A DNA stretch of 54,299 nucleotides from Lamprobacter modestohalophilus (GTDB lineage Bacteria > Pseudomonadota > Gammaproteobacteria > Chromatiales > Chromatiaceae): positions 1 through 54,299 of the forward strand of contig NZ_NRRY01000035.1 of the NCBI RefSeq assembly GCF_016583905.1, written 5' to 3'. Every line of letters begins with the position of its first letter. Position 1 is the first letter of the stretch. The position numbers and the translations under genes were made by a program. The notes beneath the pieces are model-generated. The model had not been told where the DNA came from. It did no database searches and saw nothing but the letters and a program-made list of their open reading frames with translations. Of this stretch, positions 42,110 to 52,210 are shown piece after piece.

Positions 42110-44574
42110 GTCTGTTGCACCGCTTGCGCCAGATGACAGGCATCCCGGACCCTGCTGGCTCGCTGTCGGCAACGATCGAGTCGCTGCCGACTGTTGAGCT
42201 GTCAACAGCGATGACCGAGCCCGGAGGTCAAGTCGAGTCGGAGCCGATGCCGATGCCAACAGCAGCAACGGCGTCAGCGCCAGCGTTACTGGACGAGGAG
42301 ATCCCACGCTATCCACCCTTCCTCAAAGGCTTGCCGCTGCCGCCACTCGAGCGACTGATCGCCACCCAGGCCGAGCTGATCGCGCGGCTGCGCCGGGAGC
42401 TGGCCCTTGGCGACGATGAAGACGACGGCAGCGAACGCTGGTCCAGCTACATCGCCCCGGTGATCCGCCGTTATGCCGCCTTCGTGCATCTGATCCCAGC
42501 CAGCGAGCTGCATCATCATCGCGGCGCCGGTGGACTCTATCGCCATGGCCTAGAGGTCGCCTTCCATGCCGCACGGGCCAGTCGCGGCGTCATGGTCGGA
42601 CTCGATCGTCCGCGTGTCGAACAGCGGCGCCTGGAGCCGCGGCTGCGCGCAGCCGCCGCCCTCGGTGGTCTGCTGCACGATAGTGGCAAGGCGTTGGTCG
42701 ATGTCGCCGCCACCGATCGCGAGGGCCGCACGACCTGGTCGCCGATCGATGAGGATCTGGCCGACTGGGCCACTCGCCAGGGCCTCGAGCGCTACTTCCT
42801 GCGCTGGCGCGAGCAGCGGTCCCACAACGGTCACGAGGTGTTCAACCTGATCGCCCTGAAACGTCTGCTGCCGAGCCGGGTCGAACGCTGGCTCTCGCAA
42901 CCCGATCCCGGGCTTTACAGCGGGCTGGTCGCTGCCGTGACCGGCGTGCCCCATAGCAGTGTGCTGGTCGAACTGGTACGCCAGGCCGACCGCCACAGCG
43001 TCGAGCGGGATCTGCGCGAGCAACGCATCGCGCCGATCGACACCGCCGTTGGGGTGCCGGTCGATCGCTATCTGCTCGATGCCATGCGTCGGCTGCTGCA
43101 CGATGGGCGCTGGCAGGTCAACGTGCCCGGCGCGCGGGTCTGGCTGTTGCGTGGTGCGGGTCTGCATCTGGTCTGGCCGGCCGCTGCGCGCGACATCACC
43201 GAACTGCTCGCCGCCGAGCGCATCCCTGGGATTCCGCGTGATCCGCAGAGCATCGCCGAGCTGCTGCTCGAGCGGGGGCTGGCGATTGCGCGAGTCGATG
43301 CCGTTGGTCGGCAGCTGACCTGGCGGTTGGCGCCGGCGCTCCTGTCAGCGGCGGGGGCGAAGCCGATCCTGCTCAACCTGCTGCGGCTACAGAGTCCGGA
43401 GCTGTTGTTTCCGCATGGTGCCCCGGCCGCTGTGGATTTGGTGGCGCGGGATGAGCAAAGCGAGGCGGGTGTCGGAGTGACGTCGCGCTCTGAGGCGATC
43501 GCTCCAGAGGCTGATAGGGCTGGTAGGGACGAGGCCGGTGATCTGGCTGATGCGGCGAGGGCTGGGGAATCCGCAGAAGCTGGGAGCAGGGTGTCTGATC
43601 TGGAACGCGGAGACGACGATGCGTTTGACTTGGACAGCCCGCTAACGTTGTCAAACGGTGCGCAGCGCCCGCATCGCGATTCCGAAGCCGGCACGCTCAG
43701 TGTCCTCGGTGCATCAGCACCAGCGTCTGGCTCAGCACCAGCACCAGCTTTAGCCTCAGCGTCAGTGATCAGGCCACCATCGGCCGCAGAGCAGGATCCG
43801 TCGCATAGCGATGCCTGCGCTGCGGCCGATGCCTGGCTGACCGATCACGGCCCTGGTAGCGCACAGTTGAAGGCCCACCTGATCGATGCGACTCCGTCGG
43901 CGGCTCATGAACATCAGTTGGCTTGGCGTGATGATCTCCTCTGGCTATCTTACCCAGCCTGGTTTAAAGCCGCAGGCTGGGAGCCCACTGCGGCGGCCGA
44001 GGTGCTGAGTGCCGAAGGCGCCCTCGAGCCTGACCCTAGAACCCCGATGCGCCGTGTGCGCGAGCATGGCGGCGAGCGCTGGCTGGTATTGACCGCCGAG
44101 GTCTCAGCACTGTTGCGGTTGCTGGTGGAGGCGGCGAACTCAAGTCAACCCGCCGTCGAGCCCAATTCGGAAACCTCAGCACCATCCGCAGTGCCGCTGT
44201 CATCGACACCGACACCGACACCGGCATTGACACCAACATCAACGCCAGCGCCAGCGCCGATAACTCCAAGTCCCCAGACATCTCCAAACCGGCCAGCAAC
44301 GGCTTCGGGTCAAGGGACGGCCGAGCAGCATCCGCGCGTACCCGCCAACCCGGAGGAACCCGCCGACAAGCCACCGCTGATCCCCGCCATCCTCGCCGAT
44401 CTCGACCGCCAACACGGCCCCGGTGATGGCAGCCAAGTGCTCGTGCTCGACAGCACAACCCTCAAGGCGCTGGCCAAACGCCACGGTCTCGGCGTCTACA
44501 GCCTGCGCCAGCGCCTGCTCACGGACCCGCGCTTTCGGCTCGGCGCGCATCAGCGCATCGAGGTCCAGCGCTGA
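42106..44574 (+). CDS. traI: TraI relaxase, MobH family
   Basis: An 822-residue MobH-type relaxase. The TraI_2 domain (about residues 50-340) includes HHHRGAGGLYRHGLEVAFHAA and the HD motif LLHDSGK, diagnostic for MobH. The C-terminal part (after a long Glu/Ala/Pro linker) is the TraI_2_C winged-helix domain. The linker between them carries proline/threonine repeats. It nicks oriT and leads DNA into the recipient. ATG 42106 overlaps the upstream stop (ATGA), and its own stop overlaps traD (TGATG). Confidence 0.92.
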   Translation: MSLLHRLRQMTGIPDPAGSLSATIESLPTVELSTAMTEPGGQVESEPMPMPTAATASAPALLDEEIPRYPPFLKGLPLPPLERLIATQAELIARLRRELALGDDEDDGSERWSSYIAPVIRRYAAFVHLIPASELHHHRGAGGLYRHGLEVAFHAARASRGVMVGLDRPRVEQRRLEPRLRAAAALGGLLHDSGKALVDVAATDREGRTTWSPIDEDLADWATRQGLERYFLRWREQRSHNGHEVFNLIALKRLLPSRVERWLSQPDPGLYSGLVAAVTGVPHSSVLVELVRQADRHSVERDLREQRIAPIDTAVGVPVDRYLLDAMRRLLHDGRWQVNVPGARVWLLRGAGLHLVWPAAARDITELLAAERIPGIPRDPQSIAELLLERGLAIARVDAVGRQLTWRLAPALLSAAGAKPILLNLLRLQSPELLFPHGAPAAVDLVARDEQSEAGVGVTSRSEAIAPEADRAGRDEAGDLADAARAGESAEAGSRVSDLERGDDDAFDLDSPLTLSNGAQRPHRDSEAGTLSVLGASAPASGSAPAPALASASVIRPPSAAEQDPSHSDACAAADAWLTDHGPGSAQLKAHLIDATPSAAHEHQLAWRDDLLWLSYPAWFKAAGWEPTAAAEVLSAEGALEPDPRTPMRRVREHGGERWLVLTAEVSALLRLLVEAANSSQPAVEPNSETSAPSAVPLSSTPTPTPALTPTSTPAPAPITPSPQTSPNRPATASGQGTAEQHPRVPANPEEPADKPPLIPAILADLDRQHGPGDGSQVLVLDSTTLKALAKRHGLGVYSLRQRLLTDPRFRLGAHQRIEVQR

Positions 44575-46604
44575 TGCAGCGCTATCACAACCCCTGGCGG
44601 GCCAATGATGAGGCGGTCGCCGCAGTGTTATGGCTCCTGCTCGCCGCCTTCGCCTTCGCCAGCGCCGGCCATTGGCAGCTGCACCCGGGTGCCTTTCGGC
44701 TCTTCGCCCTGTTGGCCCTGCTCATGGCCCTGAGCTGGCTGCCGGGGGCTTTGCGCCTGCGCGCGCTGCACGCGAATCTGAGTGGACGGGTGCAGACCTT
44801 CGTCACGGTCGCCGAACTGGCTGCGACCACAGAGCAGTTCCAAGGCCAGCTCTGGCTCGGTCGCGGCTTTGAGTGGGAGCGCGATCAAGCGCAGCTCGCC
44901 CATGATCTGCTGCGTGTGGGTCCCTCGCGACTGACCCCGATCTCAACCACTGCGATCGGCGCACACTGGCTGCATGGCCTGGCCCCACGCGAAGACGACC
45001 TCGCCGTGCCACTCACCACGATGGAAGGCCACCTGCTGGTGGTCGGCACCACTGGCGCTGGCAAGACCCGGCTCTTCGATCTGCTGATCAGCCAGGCCGT
45101 GCTGCGCGGTGAATCGGTGCTGATCATCGATCCCAAGGGCGATCGCGAGCTGCGCGACAATGCCGAGCGCGCCTGCAGCCTGGCGGGGCGCCCGGAGAAG
45201 TTCGCCGCCTTCCATCCCGCCTTCCCGGAACACTCCTGCCGCATCGATCCAATGGCCACCTTTGGCCGCCACACCGAGCTGGCCAGCCGCATCGCCGCAC
45301 TGATGCCCTCGGAGACCGGCGCCGATCCGTTCAAGGCCTTCGGTCAGATGGCGATGAGCCACATCATTGCGGGCCTCTTGCTGGTCGAGGAGCGCCCGAA
45401 CCTGCTCAAGCTGCGCCATTACCTGGAAGGCGGTGTCGATGCCCTGGTCGAGCGCGCGCTGGTGACCTATTGCACCCAGGTCGATCCAGGCTTCGATCGC
45501 GACGCACTGCTCAGCAAGGCCCGTGATAGCCACGGACGGGTGCAGGCGTTGATCCGCCATTACCGCAGCCGCATCGCCCCCGAGCGTCCCTCATCGGTGA
45601 TCGATGGCCTGGTCAACATGCACGAGCACGAGCGTGTGCATTTCTCCAAGATGGTCGCGAGCCTGATGCCGGTGCTGGTGATGCTGACCTCCGGGCCGCT
45701 CGGTCCCTTGCTCTCGCCCAATCCGAGCGACCCGGACGACCCGCGCGATCTGATGCGCATGACCGATCTGATCAACGATGGCTATGTCGCCTACATCGGC
45801 CTGGATTCGCTCTCCGATGGCATGGTCGGCAGCGCCATCGGCTCGCTGCTGATCGCCGAGCTGACCTCGATCGCCGGGGATCGCTACAACTATGGCGTCA
45901 ACAACAAGCCGGTCAGCGTCTTCATCGACGAGGCCGCTGAGGTGATGAACGATCCCTTCGTGCAGCTGCTGAACAAGGGGCGTGGTGCTGGGCTGCGGCT
46001 GACGGTTGCGACTCAGAGCTTTGCTGACTTTGCGGCACGCACCGGGAGCAAGGATAAGGCCACCCAGGTGCTGGCGAATCTGAACAACCTGATTGCGCTG
46101 CGGGTGCTCGATGCCGAGACCCAGACCTACATCACCGACAGCCTGCCGAAGATTCGTCTTCAGACCGTGATGCGCACCCAGGCCAGCAGCACCCAGTCCG
46201 ACAATCCGCTGCTCTACAGTGGCAATGCCGGTGAGCGCCTGATCGAGGAGGAGGGCGAACTGCTGCCGCCGGCGCTGCTGGGGCATCTGCCGAATCTGGA
46301 GTACATCGGTCGCTTGGCTGGGGGACGGACGATTAAGGGGCGGTTGCCGATCCTGGTGGCGCCTGACGTGTTGGCCGAGGACGCTGTGGCTGGACTCAAG
46401 GCCGAGACTCCGCCAGCGGCCGAGGCTGACACGCAGACCCGGCCGGAGTTAGGGAAGGCGATCTTGGTCAGCGATGAGAGCGGCCTGCCATGGCCAACAG
46501 CTGAGTCTGTCTCTGCTCCTTTGCCAGGGCATGATGTTGCGCCTGCCGCACAGCCCGAGACTGCACAGCCTCGTCCAGGGAATGCCCGAACCGATGGCGA
46601 CTGA
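44574..46604 (+). CDS. traD: TraD coupling ATPase, SXT/TOL subfamily
   Basis: A 676-residue type IV coupling protein. Two N-terminal membrane segments (AAVLWLLLAAFAFASAG, FALLALLMALSWLPGAL) anchor it. Walker A GTTGAGKT lies at residues 158-165, and Walker B is VSVFIDEAAEV near residue 450. IALRVLDAETQTYITDSLP and the Gly-rich region after it are typical of the SXT/TOL group. It moves the relaxosome to the secretion pore. It starts inside the traI stop, and the next gene starts inside its own 3' end. Confidence 0.93.
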   Translation: MQRYHNPWRANDEAVAAVLWLLLAAFAFASAGHWQLHPGAFRLFALLALLMALSWLPGALRLRALHANLSGRVQTFVTVAELAATTEQFQGQLWLGRGFEWERDQAQLAHDLLRVGPSRLTPISTTAIGAHWLHGLAPREDDLAVPLTTMEGHLLVVGTTGAGKTRLFDLLISQAVLRGESVLIIDPKGDRELRDNAERACSLAGRPEKFAAFHPAFPEHSCRIDPMATFGRHTELASRIAALMPSETGADPFKAFGQMAMSHIIAGLLLVEERPNLLKLRHYLEGGVDALVERALVTYCTQVDPGFDRDALLSKARDSHGRVQALIRHYRSRIAPERPSSVIDGLVNMHEHERVHFSKMVASLMPVLVMLTSGPLGPLLSPNPSDPDDPRDLMRMTDLINDGYVAYIGLDSLSDGMVGSAIGSLLIAELTSIAGDRYNYGVNNKPVSVFIDEAAEVMNDPFVQLLNKGRGAGLRLTVATQSFADFAARTGSKDKATQVLANLNNLIALRVLDAETQTYITDSLPKIRLQTVMRTQASSTQSDNPLLYSGNAGERLIEEEGELLPPALLGHLPNLEYIGRLAGGRTIKGRLPILVAPDVLAEDAVAGLKAETPPAAEADTQTRPELGKAILVSDESGLPWPTAESVSAPLPGHDVAPAAQPETAQPRPGNARTDGD

Positions 46605-47256
46605 CACCCAAACCAAGACCAGCTGGCTCTGGGCGATGACGGTCGCTGTCATGCTGTTGATCATGGAATTCGTGCTGCTCTCGGCGCTGATCCCAGCCGA
46701 TTGGTCTACTCGGATGCGCGATCAGGAGGTGCGCTGGGTCTCGAGCCAGTTGGGGGAGGGCACGGCAACCGCCGTCTTCGCCTCGGCGCAGCACTGGTAC
46801 GGCATGATCTTCTTGCGCTCCGGCCTGGTTGATGCCAGCTATGATCTGTTGCTGCCGGATGCTGCCGTTGTCAATGAGACGCCCGAACTCAATAAGCTGG
46901 CCGCCGTGCCGATCTGGCCATGGGTCAAGACCCGGCTCGATCTGATCTGGTTCGCGATCTATCTGGCCATTCAGCGCCTGGTCGTGTTGTTCGCCTGGTG
47001 GCCGTTCATCGGCTTCGTCCTGATCGGCGCGGTGGGTGACGGACTCATCCGCCGGCGCATCCGCCTGGCCGGGTTCGACTATCCGAGCCCGTTGGCGCAT
47101 CGGCTGGCGGTGCGGGTGCTGCTTGGCTTGGGTTTCCTGGTTGGATTCGGGTTACTGTTGCCCTTGCCGGTGCCGCCTTTGGCGGTGCCAGTGCTGGCAG
47201 TGATCGCCGCCACCGCGCTCGCCGTGTTGCTCACGCAAACGCAGAAGCGCGTGTGA
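46594..47256 (+). CDS. DUF4400 membrane protein (TraJ-like)
   Basis: A 220-residue inner-membrane protein. Membrane segments are AMTVAVMLLIMEFVLLSAL at the start, LVVLFAWWPFIGFVLIGAV in the middle and LAVRVLLGLGFLVGFGLLLPLPVPP near the end. It matches DUF4400 proteins encoded right after traD in SXT-type elements and PFL-type ICEs. An alternative ATG exists at 46582. It is the last transfer gene in the window; the mating-pore genes that follow it in SXT are absent. Confidence 0.83.
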   Translation: MATDTQTKTSWLWAMTVAVMLLIMEFVLLSALIPADWSTRMRDQEVRWVSSQLGEGTATAVFASAQHWYGMIFLRSGLVDASYDLLLPDAAVVNETPELNKLAAVPIWPWVKTRLDLIWFAIYLAIQRLVVLFAWWPFIGFVLIGAVGDGLIRRRIRLAGFDYPSPLAHRLAVRVLLGLGFLVGFGLLLPLPVPPLAVPVLAVIAATALAVLLTQTQKRV

Positions 47257-47447
47257 GCTGGCATGGAGACTGTTCATCAGGCCATTTGACCCATCCGGCG
47301 GCGTCTTCCAGACTAGCGTGCATGACTCCGCCTTAGGACGGTGATGGTTGGCACGGTGCACGCCCGTCAGCGACCAATGCTGTCTCTTCGTGACTCCGAT
47401 AGCGCCAACGCACATCCGCCGGGCGCCGATCGAATGACGTGCCGCTC

Positions 47448-49469
47448 ATGCCGAATACTGTCGCATTACCGCTGGTTTGGGCCGGCCCCATCCTGCGTCG
47501 TGTGCTCCGTGACCGGGTCAGTCTCTGGCTCGCGGTGCGCGAGACGGTGCGTGTGCGCCTGGAACTGGTTTGGGAGCCACAACCACCACTGGAATCGCTT
47601 CTGGAACCCAATCATCGCCAGCCTTCAGCACAGACCTACATCCTAGAGCCTGGCGATCCATCCTGCCGACTGCTGCGCGCCGGCAGCGCGCTGTACTATG
47701 TCCTCATCGATCTGAGGCTGACGCAACCGCTGCCAGCCGAGCACTGGATTGCCTATAGCTTGGCCCTGCAGCCGCTCGCGGAGCCCGAGCAACCCTGGCA
47801 GGACAGCGCCGCCTGGGCGCCTGATCTCTGCTATCCGGGCCAGTCTTCGCCAGGCTTCAAGGTGCCGGCCCAGGTCCACTCGCTGCTGCATGGCTCCTGC
47901 CGCAAGCCGCATCATCCCGGCGGGGATGGACTGGCGCGGGCTGACCAGTTGCTTGCCGATCTGCTGGCTGGGTCGCCAAGCCCGACCACACCGAATCAAG
48001 CAACCGCCAGCGCGCAGGACGCAGATACCATGCCGGCCTGGCCATCGCTACTGATGCTCTCCGGCGATCAGGTCTACATGGACGATGTCGCCGGCCCAAA
48101 GCTGCGCGCGATCCATGCGCTGATCGAACGCCTTGGCCTGCCGGACGAGGCGCTGCCGGAGCTGACGCAGAGCGGCGTCGTCGATGCCCGCTCGCTCTAT
48201 GCGCACCGAGATGGCTACTACCGTCGCGAGCGGCTGCTACCGCGGCAGCGTCACAACGCGGCCTTGCTCGAGGTGCTGTTCGGTGGCGTCGAGAAGCCCA
48301 TCTTCACCAGCGCCAATGCCCACAATCATCTGATCAGCCTCGGCGAGATGCTGGCGATGTACCTGCTGGTGTTCTCGCCCGCGCCCTGGCAAGGGCTCGA
48401 TCTTGATCCACCCGCCAGCCTGACCAAGGCGCAACGGGCACGGTTCGCGCAGGAGCGTGCCACGCTCGACGCCTTCATCGCCGCGCTGCCGGCCGTGCGT
48501 CGGCTGCTCGCCCATCTCCCAGTAGCGATGATCTTCGATGATCACGACGTCACCGATGACTGGAACCTGAGCCGCGCCTGGGAGGAGGTGGCCTATGGTC
48601 ATGCGCTCTCGCGGCGGGTGATCGGCAATGCCCTGATCGGCTATTTGATCCATCAAGGCTGGGGCAATCGCCCCGAGGCCTTCAGCGATGACTTGCTCGC
48701 AGGCCTGCAACGCAGCCTCGATGATCCCGGCAGCGCCGAGCACGAGGCCTGCGTGCAGCGCCTGTTACGCTTCGGCGATTGGCATTATGACTGGCCGACG
48801 ACGCCCCCACTGGTCGTGATCGACAGCCGCACCCATCGCTGGCGCTCGGAGTCGGCGGCGAGCAAGCCCTCGGGTCTGCTCGACTGGGAGGCGCTGACCG
48901 ATCTGCAGCAGCGCCTGCGCGGCCTGCCGGCGGTGCTGCTGGTCTCGCCGGCGCCGATCTTCGGCGTCAAGCTGATCGAGAGCATCCAGCGCGTCTTTAC
49001 CTGGCTCGGTTATCCGTTGATGGTCGATGCCGAGAACTGGATGGCGCATCCGGGCGCGGCGCACACTTTGTTGAACATCTTCCGCCATCCGCAGACGCCA
49101 GAGCACTTCGTCATCCTCTCGGGCGATGTGCATTACTCCTTCGTCTACGACGTCGAGCTGCGCGGACGCAGCCAAGGACCGGAGGTCTGGCAGATCACCA
49201 GTAGCGGCGTGCGCAATGCCTTCCCGGAGCGCCTGCTCGCCGTGCTCGATCGGCTCGATCATTGGCTCTTTGCCTCCAGTTCACCGCTGAATGTCTTCAC
49301 CCGTCGACGGCGCCTGCGCATCCTGCCGCGCAAACCCGAGGGGGCGGCGAGCGGTCGGCGGCTGCTCAATGGCAGCGGCATCGGCCTGGTGGAGTTGGAC
49401 GCGGACGGCCGACCCTGGCGGATTCGCGAGTTACTCGCCGATGGGCCGGCGGTGAGCTTTACCCAATAG
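47448..49469 (+). CDS. PhoD-like metallophosphatase
   Basis: A 673-residue protein. Metal-binding motifs are SGDQVYMDD, MIFDDHDVTDDWN and ILSGDVHYSFVYD, in the order of the PhoD-like alkaline phosphatases. It begins without a signal peptide, so it is probably cytoplasmic or unusual in location. An alternative GTG start exists at 47439. It stands alone on the chromosomal side of the junction, 191 bp after the DUF4400 gene. Confidence 0.85.
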   Translation: MPNTVALPLVWAGPILRRVLRDRVSLWLAVRETVRVRLELVWEPQPPLESLLEPNHRQPSAQTYILEPGDPSCRLLRAGSALYYVLIDLRLTQPLPAEHWIAYSLALQPLAEPEQPWQDSAAWAPDLCYPGQSSPGFKVPAQVHSLLHGSCRKPHHPGGDGLARADQLLADLLAGSPSPTTPNQATASAQDADTMPAWPSLLMLSGDQVYMDDVAGPKLRAIHALIERLGLPDEALPELTQSGVVDARSLYAHRDGYYRRERLLPRQRHNAALLEVLFGGVEKPIFTSANAHNHLISLGEMLAMYLLVFSPAPWQGLDLDPPASLTKAQRARFAQERATLDAFIAALPAVRRLLAHLPVAMIFDDHDVTDDWNLSRAWEEVAYGHALSRRVIGNALIGYLIHQGWGNRPEAFSDDLLAGLQRSLDDPGSAEHEACVQRLLRFGDWHYDWPTTPPLVVIDSRTHRWRSESAASKPSGLLDWEALTDLQQRLRGLPAVLLVSPAPIFGVKLIESIQRVFTWLGYPLMVDAENWMAHPGAAHTLLNIFRHPQTPEHFVILSGDVHYSFVYDVELRGRSQGPEVWQITSSGVRNAFPERLLAVLDRLDHWLFASSSPLNVFTRRRRLRILPRKPEGAASGRRLLNGSGIGLVELDADGRPWRIRELLADGPAVSFTQ

Positions 49470-49638
49470 GGCGTCGAGCGCATCCGCGACCGCTAGTGCC
49501 CCCAGGCGGCGCGTCCGATGGTCCGGTCTCAGCTCGGTTCTCGGGCCGCCTCTGAGCCGATCGCTCTTTGCCCCGGTCCGTCAAGGTTATCCTTGGCCAC
49601 CACCAGGCATCGCCTGCATCGAGAGGCCAACCGAACCG

Positions 49639-50550
49639 ATGGCAAACACCAACACCCAAACCTCACTGCTGAGACAATCGCATCAGATCACCGTCGAGCA
49701 GGGCGACCAGGTCTGGTCCTGCACCATCGGCGGCGGTGCCGCAGCCGAGAGCACCCCGCTGTTGATCCTCCATGGAGGTCCCGGCGTACCGCACGACTAC
49801 CTGGAGAACCTCGAGGCTTTAGCCTCTCGGCAGCAGCAGGTGATCTTCTACGATCAGCTCGGCTGCGGGCGCTCGGATCAGCCCGATGATCCCGCGCGTT
49901 GGCAACTGCCGCGCTTCGTCGCCGAGATCGATACGGTGCGATCCGCACTCGGATTGGACCGGGTCGTCATCCTCGGCCAATCCTGGGGTGGCATGCTGGC
50001 GATCGAGTACGCGCTCACCCAGCCCCTTGGTCTGCAAGGGCTGATCCTCGCCAACAGCACCCCGAGCGCGCCGCTCTGGGGCGAGGAGACCCAGCGCCTG
50101 CGCCTGCAGCTCAGCGCTGAGGTGCGGGCGGTGCTCGATCAGCACGAAGCCGCCGGTAGCACCGACAGCGCGGCCTACCAGGAGGCGATGATGGCCTTCT
50201 ACTGCCGCCACGTGATTCGGCTCGAGACTTGGCCCGCGTCCGTCCAGCGTGCGTTCGAGCAGATCGGTCAGCCCTACGGCGTCATGTGGGGGCCGAGCGA
50301 GTTTCATATCACCGGCAATCTCAAGGACTGGGATCGCACCGCGCGGCTCAGTGAGATTCAGGTTCCGGCTTTGCTGATCTCCGGCGAGTTCGACGAGTCG
50401 ACGCCCAGGATCAACCAAGTCCTGCTTGAGGGTCTGCCCCTGGCCGAGTGGACGCTACTTGATGGCTGCTCGCATCTGGCGCACGTTGAAGCGCCGGCGG
50501 CTTATCGGGCTGCGGTGCAGGGCTTTCTGGGTCGGCTCGCCGAGCGCTAA
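49639..50550 (+). CDS. Proline iminopeptidase-like alpha/beta hydrolase
   Basis: A 303-residue hydrolase. The oxyanion motif is LLILHGGPGVPHDYLENL, the nucleophile elbow is LGQSWGGMLA, the catalytic acid lies in LISGEFDESTP, and the histidine in DGCSHLAHVEAP. The group contains prolyl aminopeptidases and related amino-peptidases. There is no signal peptide. Confidence 0.88.
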   Translation: MANTNTQTSLLRQSHQITVEQGDQVWSCTIGGGAAAESTPLLILHGGPGVPHDYLENLEALASRQQQVIFYDQLGCGRSDQPDDPARWQLPRFVAEIDTVRSALGLDRVVILGQSWGGMLAIEYALTQPLGLQGLILANSTPSAPLWGEETQRLRLQLSAEVRAVLDQHEAAGSTDSAAYQEAMMAFYCRHVIRLETWPASVQRAFEQIGQPYGVMWGPSEFHITGNLKDWDRTARLSEIQVPALLISGEFDESTPRINQVLLEGLPLAEWTLLDGCSHLAHVEAPAAYRAAVQGFLGRLAER

Positions 50551-50606
50551 GCTTGGTTCTGGCAGGCAGCCGAAAGCAGACAGGGCGAGACCTATCACAC
50601 CGAGAT

Positions 50607-51617
50607 TCAGTTCCAGACCATCTGGGCGCGCGTCTGCCAGTATGCAGCAGGGTCCTCAGCAAGCGCCCCGATCAACGCCTCAGCCTCATCATCCCAAGCG
50701 ATGGCCACAGCGTTCAGATTCGACTGCAGCTGCGCCTCGGTCGCCGCCCCGCTGAGCACGACCGAAGCCCAGGGCCGGGCGAGGGCTGCAGCCAGCGCCA
50801 CGGCGTCGACTGAGGCATTGAACCGACCGGCGAGGGTCTCGAGCCGCTGCCGCCGGGCCTGGAAGGTTGCCGCCTGATTACGCGCGGTCAGGCGCCCATT
50901 GGCCAGCGCTTCTTTGATGATGACGGTCAGTCCTGCTCGATGTGCCGCGTCCAAAGCAACTTCGGCTGAGCGCTCGAGCAGGTTCCAGGTCGCTTGCACG
51001 GCATCGAACAAGCGCATGCCATTGACCTGCAGGGTCAGCGCGTTCTCCAGCGTGACGGCCTGCTGAGGGCCGCTCAGGGTCAGCCCGATCCGCGTGCCAG
51101 TAGCCTTCAGTCGCGCAAGCTCGGCGTGCACGGCCCGATCATTGAGCACCCCGCTGTCCAGGGTGGCGGAATGGATCTGATAGAGGTCCAGGTAGCCACC
51201 CAATTTGCTGTGGGTCTCCTGCCATTGCCGCTGCAGCACCGCGAGCGAATGGTCCTTGACCTCATGCTGCTCGGCCTCGATCCGCCAATCGGCGGTGTAG
51301 GTATAGCCCCACTTCGAGGCGATCGTCACACCATCGCCGGGAACCTCCCGCGAGCGCAGCCACTCACCAAGGAAGGCCTCGCCGCGACCATAGGAGCGGG
51401 CGGTGTCGAAATAGCCTATCCCAGCACGCCGGGCAGCATCGAGCACCGCGAAGGCGCGTTCGCGCATCGCCTCGATGCTGCGGCCGGTGCCGGTATCCTC
51501 GCCATGGCCGAGGTTGATGTAACCGGGACGACCCAGAGCGGCGAGTCCAAGCCCGAGCACGCTCGGGGGCTGTTGACCGATGAGCGGGTGCAGCGATGAA
51601 GTGGTTGGCTGGGGCAT
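50607..51617 (-). CDS. Aldo/keto reductase
   Basis: A 336-residue AKR. Catalytic residues are seen in YFDTARSYGRGE (Asp and Tyr), IASKWGY (Lys) and LYQIHSATLD (His). The C terminus carries a canonical cofactor site (VVLSGAATEAQLQSN). It reduces carbonyls with NADPH, substrate unknown. It converges with the hydrolase gene. Confidence 0.9.
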   Translation of the reverse strand: MPQPTTSSLHPLIGQQPPSVLGLGLAALGRPGYINLGHGEDTGTGRSIEAMRERAFAVLDAARRAGIGYFDTARSYGRGEAFLGEWLRSREVPGDGVTIASKWGYTYTADWRIEAEQHEVKDHSLAVLQRQWQETHSKLGGYLDLYQIHSATLDSGVLNDRAVHAELARLKATGTRIGLTLSGPQQAVTLENALTLQVNGMRLFDAVQATWNLLERSAEVALDAAHRAGLTVIIKEALANGRLTARNQAATFQARRQRLETLAGRFNASVDAVALAAALARPWASVVLSGAATEAQLQSNLNAVAIAWDDEAEALIGALAEDPAAYWQTRAQMVWN

Positions 51618-51739
51618 GATCGAGCGCTGGGGCTATGTAAACGGTTGAATGGATTGGGGTACGATCGCCTGAAACATGAGGCGATTCGCCGGGCCGTTCC
51701 AGGCCGCGACTGATCGCGACCGTGTGACGAGCGTATCGC

Positions 51740-52210
51740 TCATTCTCCGCTCTCCATCTCCCGACGACGCATCGGCATCGCATCGATGCGTGCGAAGAGC
51801 GCTGGCAGATCCAGTTCGCCGGCACTGGCTTTGAGACCGCCATCCTTGCCGATCAGGAAGACAACGGCATCGGATCGGCTGAAAAATCGCTGCTCAAGCT
51901 CCTGCTTGAGTCGAGCATCGAGCGGCCCAGGATAGTTGGTCTGCAACTGCTCCTGATCGCGCACAAACCAGAGGATGTCACGCTCATCGATCGCCGGCTG
52001 CTCGGCGCGCAGGCATGCAACCGCATCCGGGATCTGCGCATCCACTAAAATGATCCGGTATTGCCAGCGCAGCGAGGCAAGCGCTCCGAGTGGTCGATCG
52101 GCGCCCTGATCGAGTGGCTCGGCCCTGATCAGTGTGCTCGCCATGCTGAGTCCGAGCACAAGGGCCAGATTCAGCCTGCGTGCCCACAGCGTTTGTATGA
52201 TGGAAGCCAT
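51740..52210 (-). CDS. DUF4174-type exported protein
   Basis: A 156-residue protein. The N terminus has a signal peptide (RRLNLALVLGLSMASTLIRAEP). The mature part (LRWQYRIILVDAQ, ERDILWFVRD, FLIGKDGGLKASAGELDLPALFARIDAMPMRRREM) matches DUF4174, a thioredoxin-like domain of unknown role. ATG 52210 has GGAGAGG just upstream. Its start codon lies on top of the opposite MOSC start. Confidence 0.82.
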   Translation of the reverse strand: MASIIQTLWARRLNLALVLGLSMASTLIRAEPLDQGADRPLGALASLRWQYRIILVDAQIPDAVACLRAEQPAIDERDILWFVRDQEQLQTNYPGPLDARLKQELEQRFFSRSDAVVFLIGKDGGLKASAGELDLPALFARIDAMPMRRREMESGE

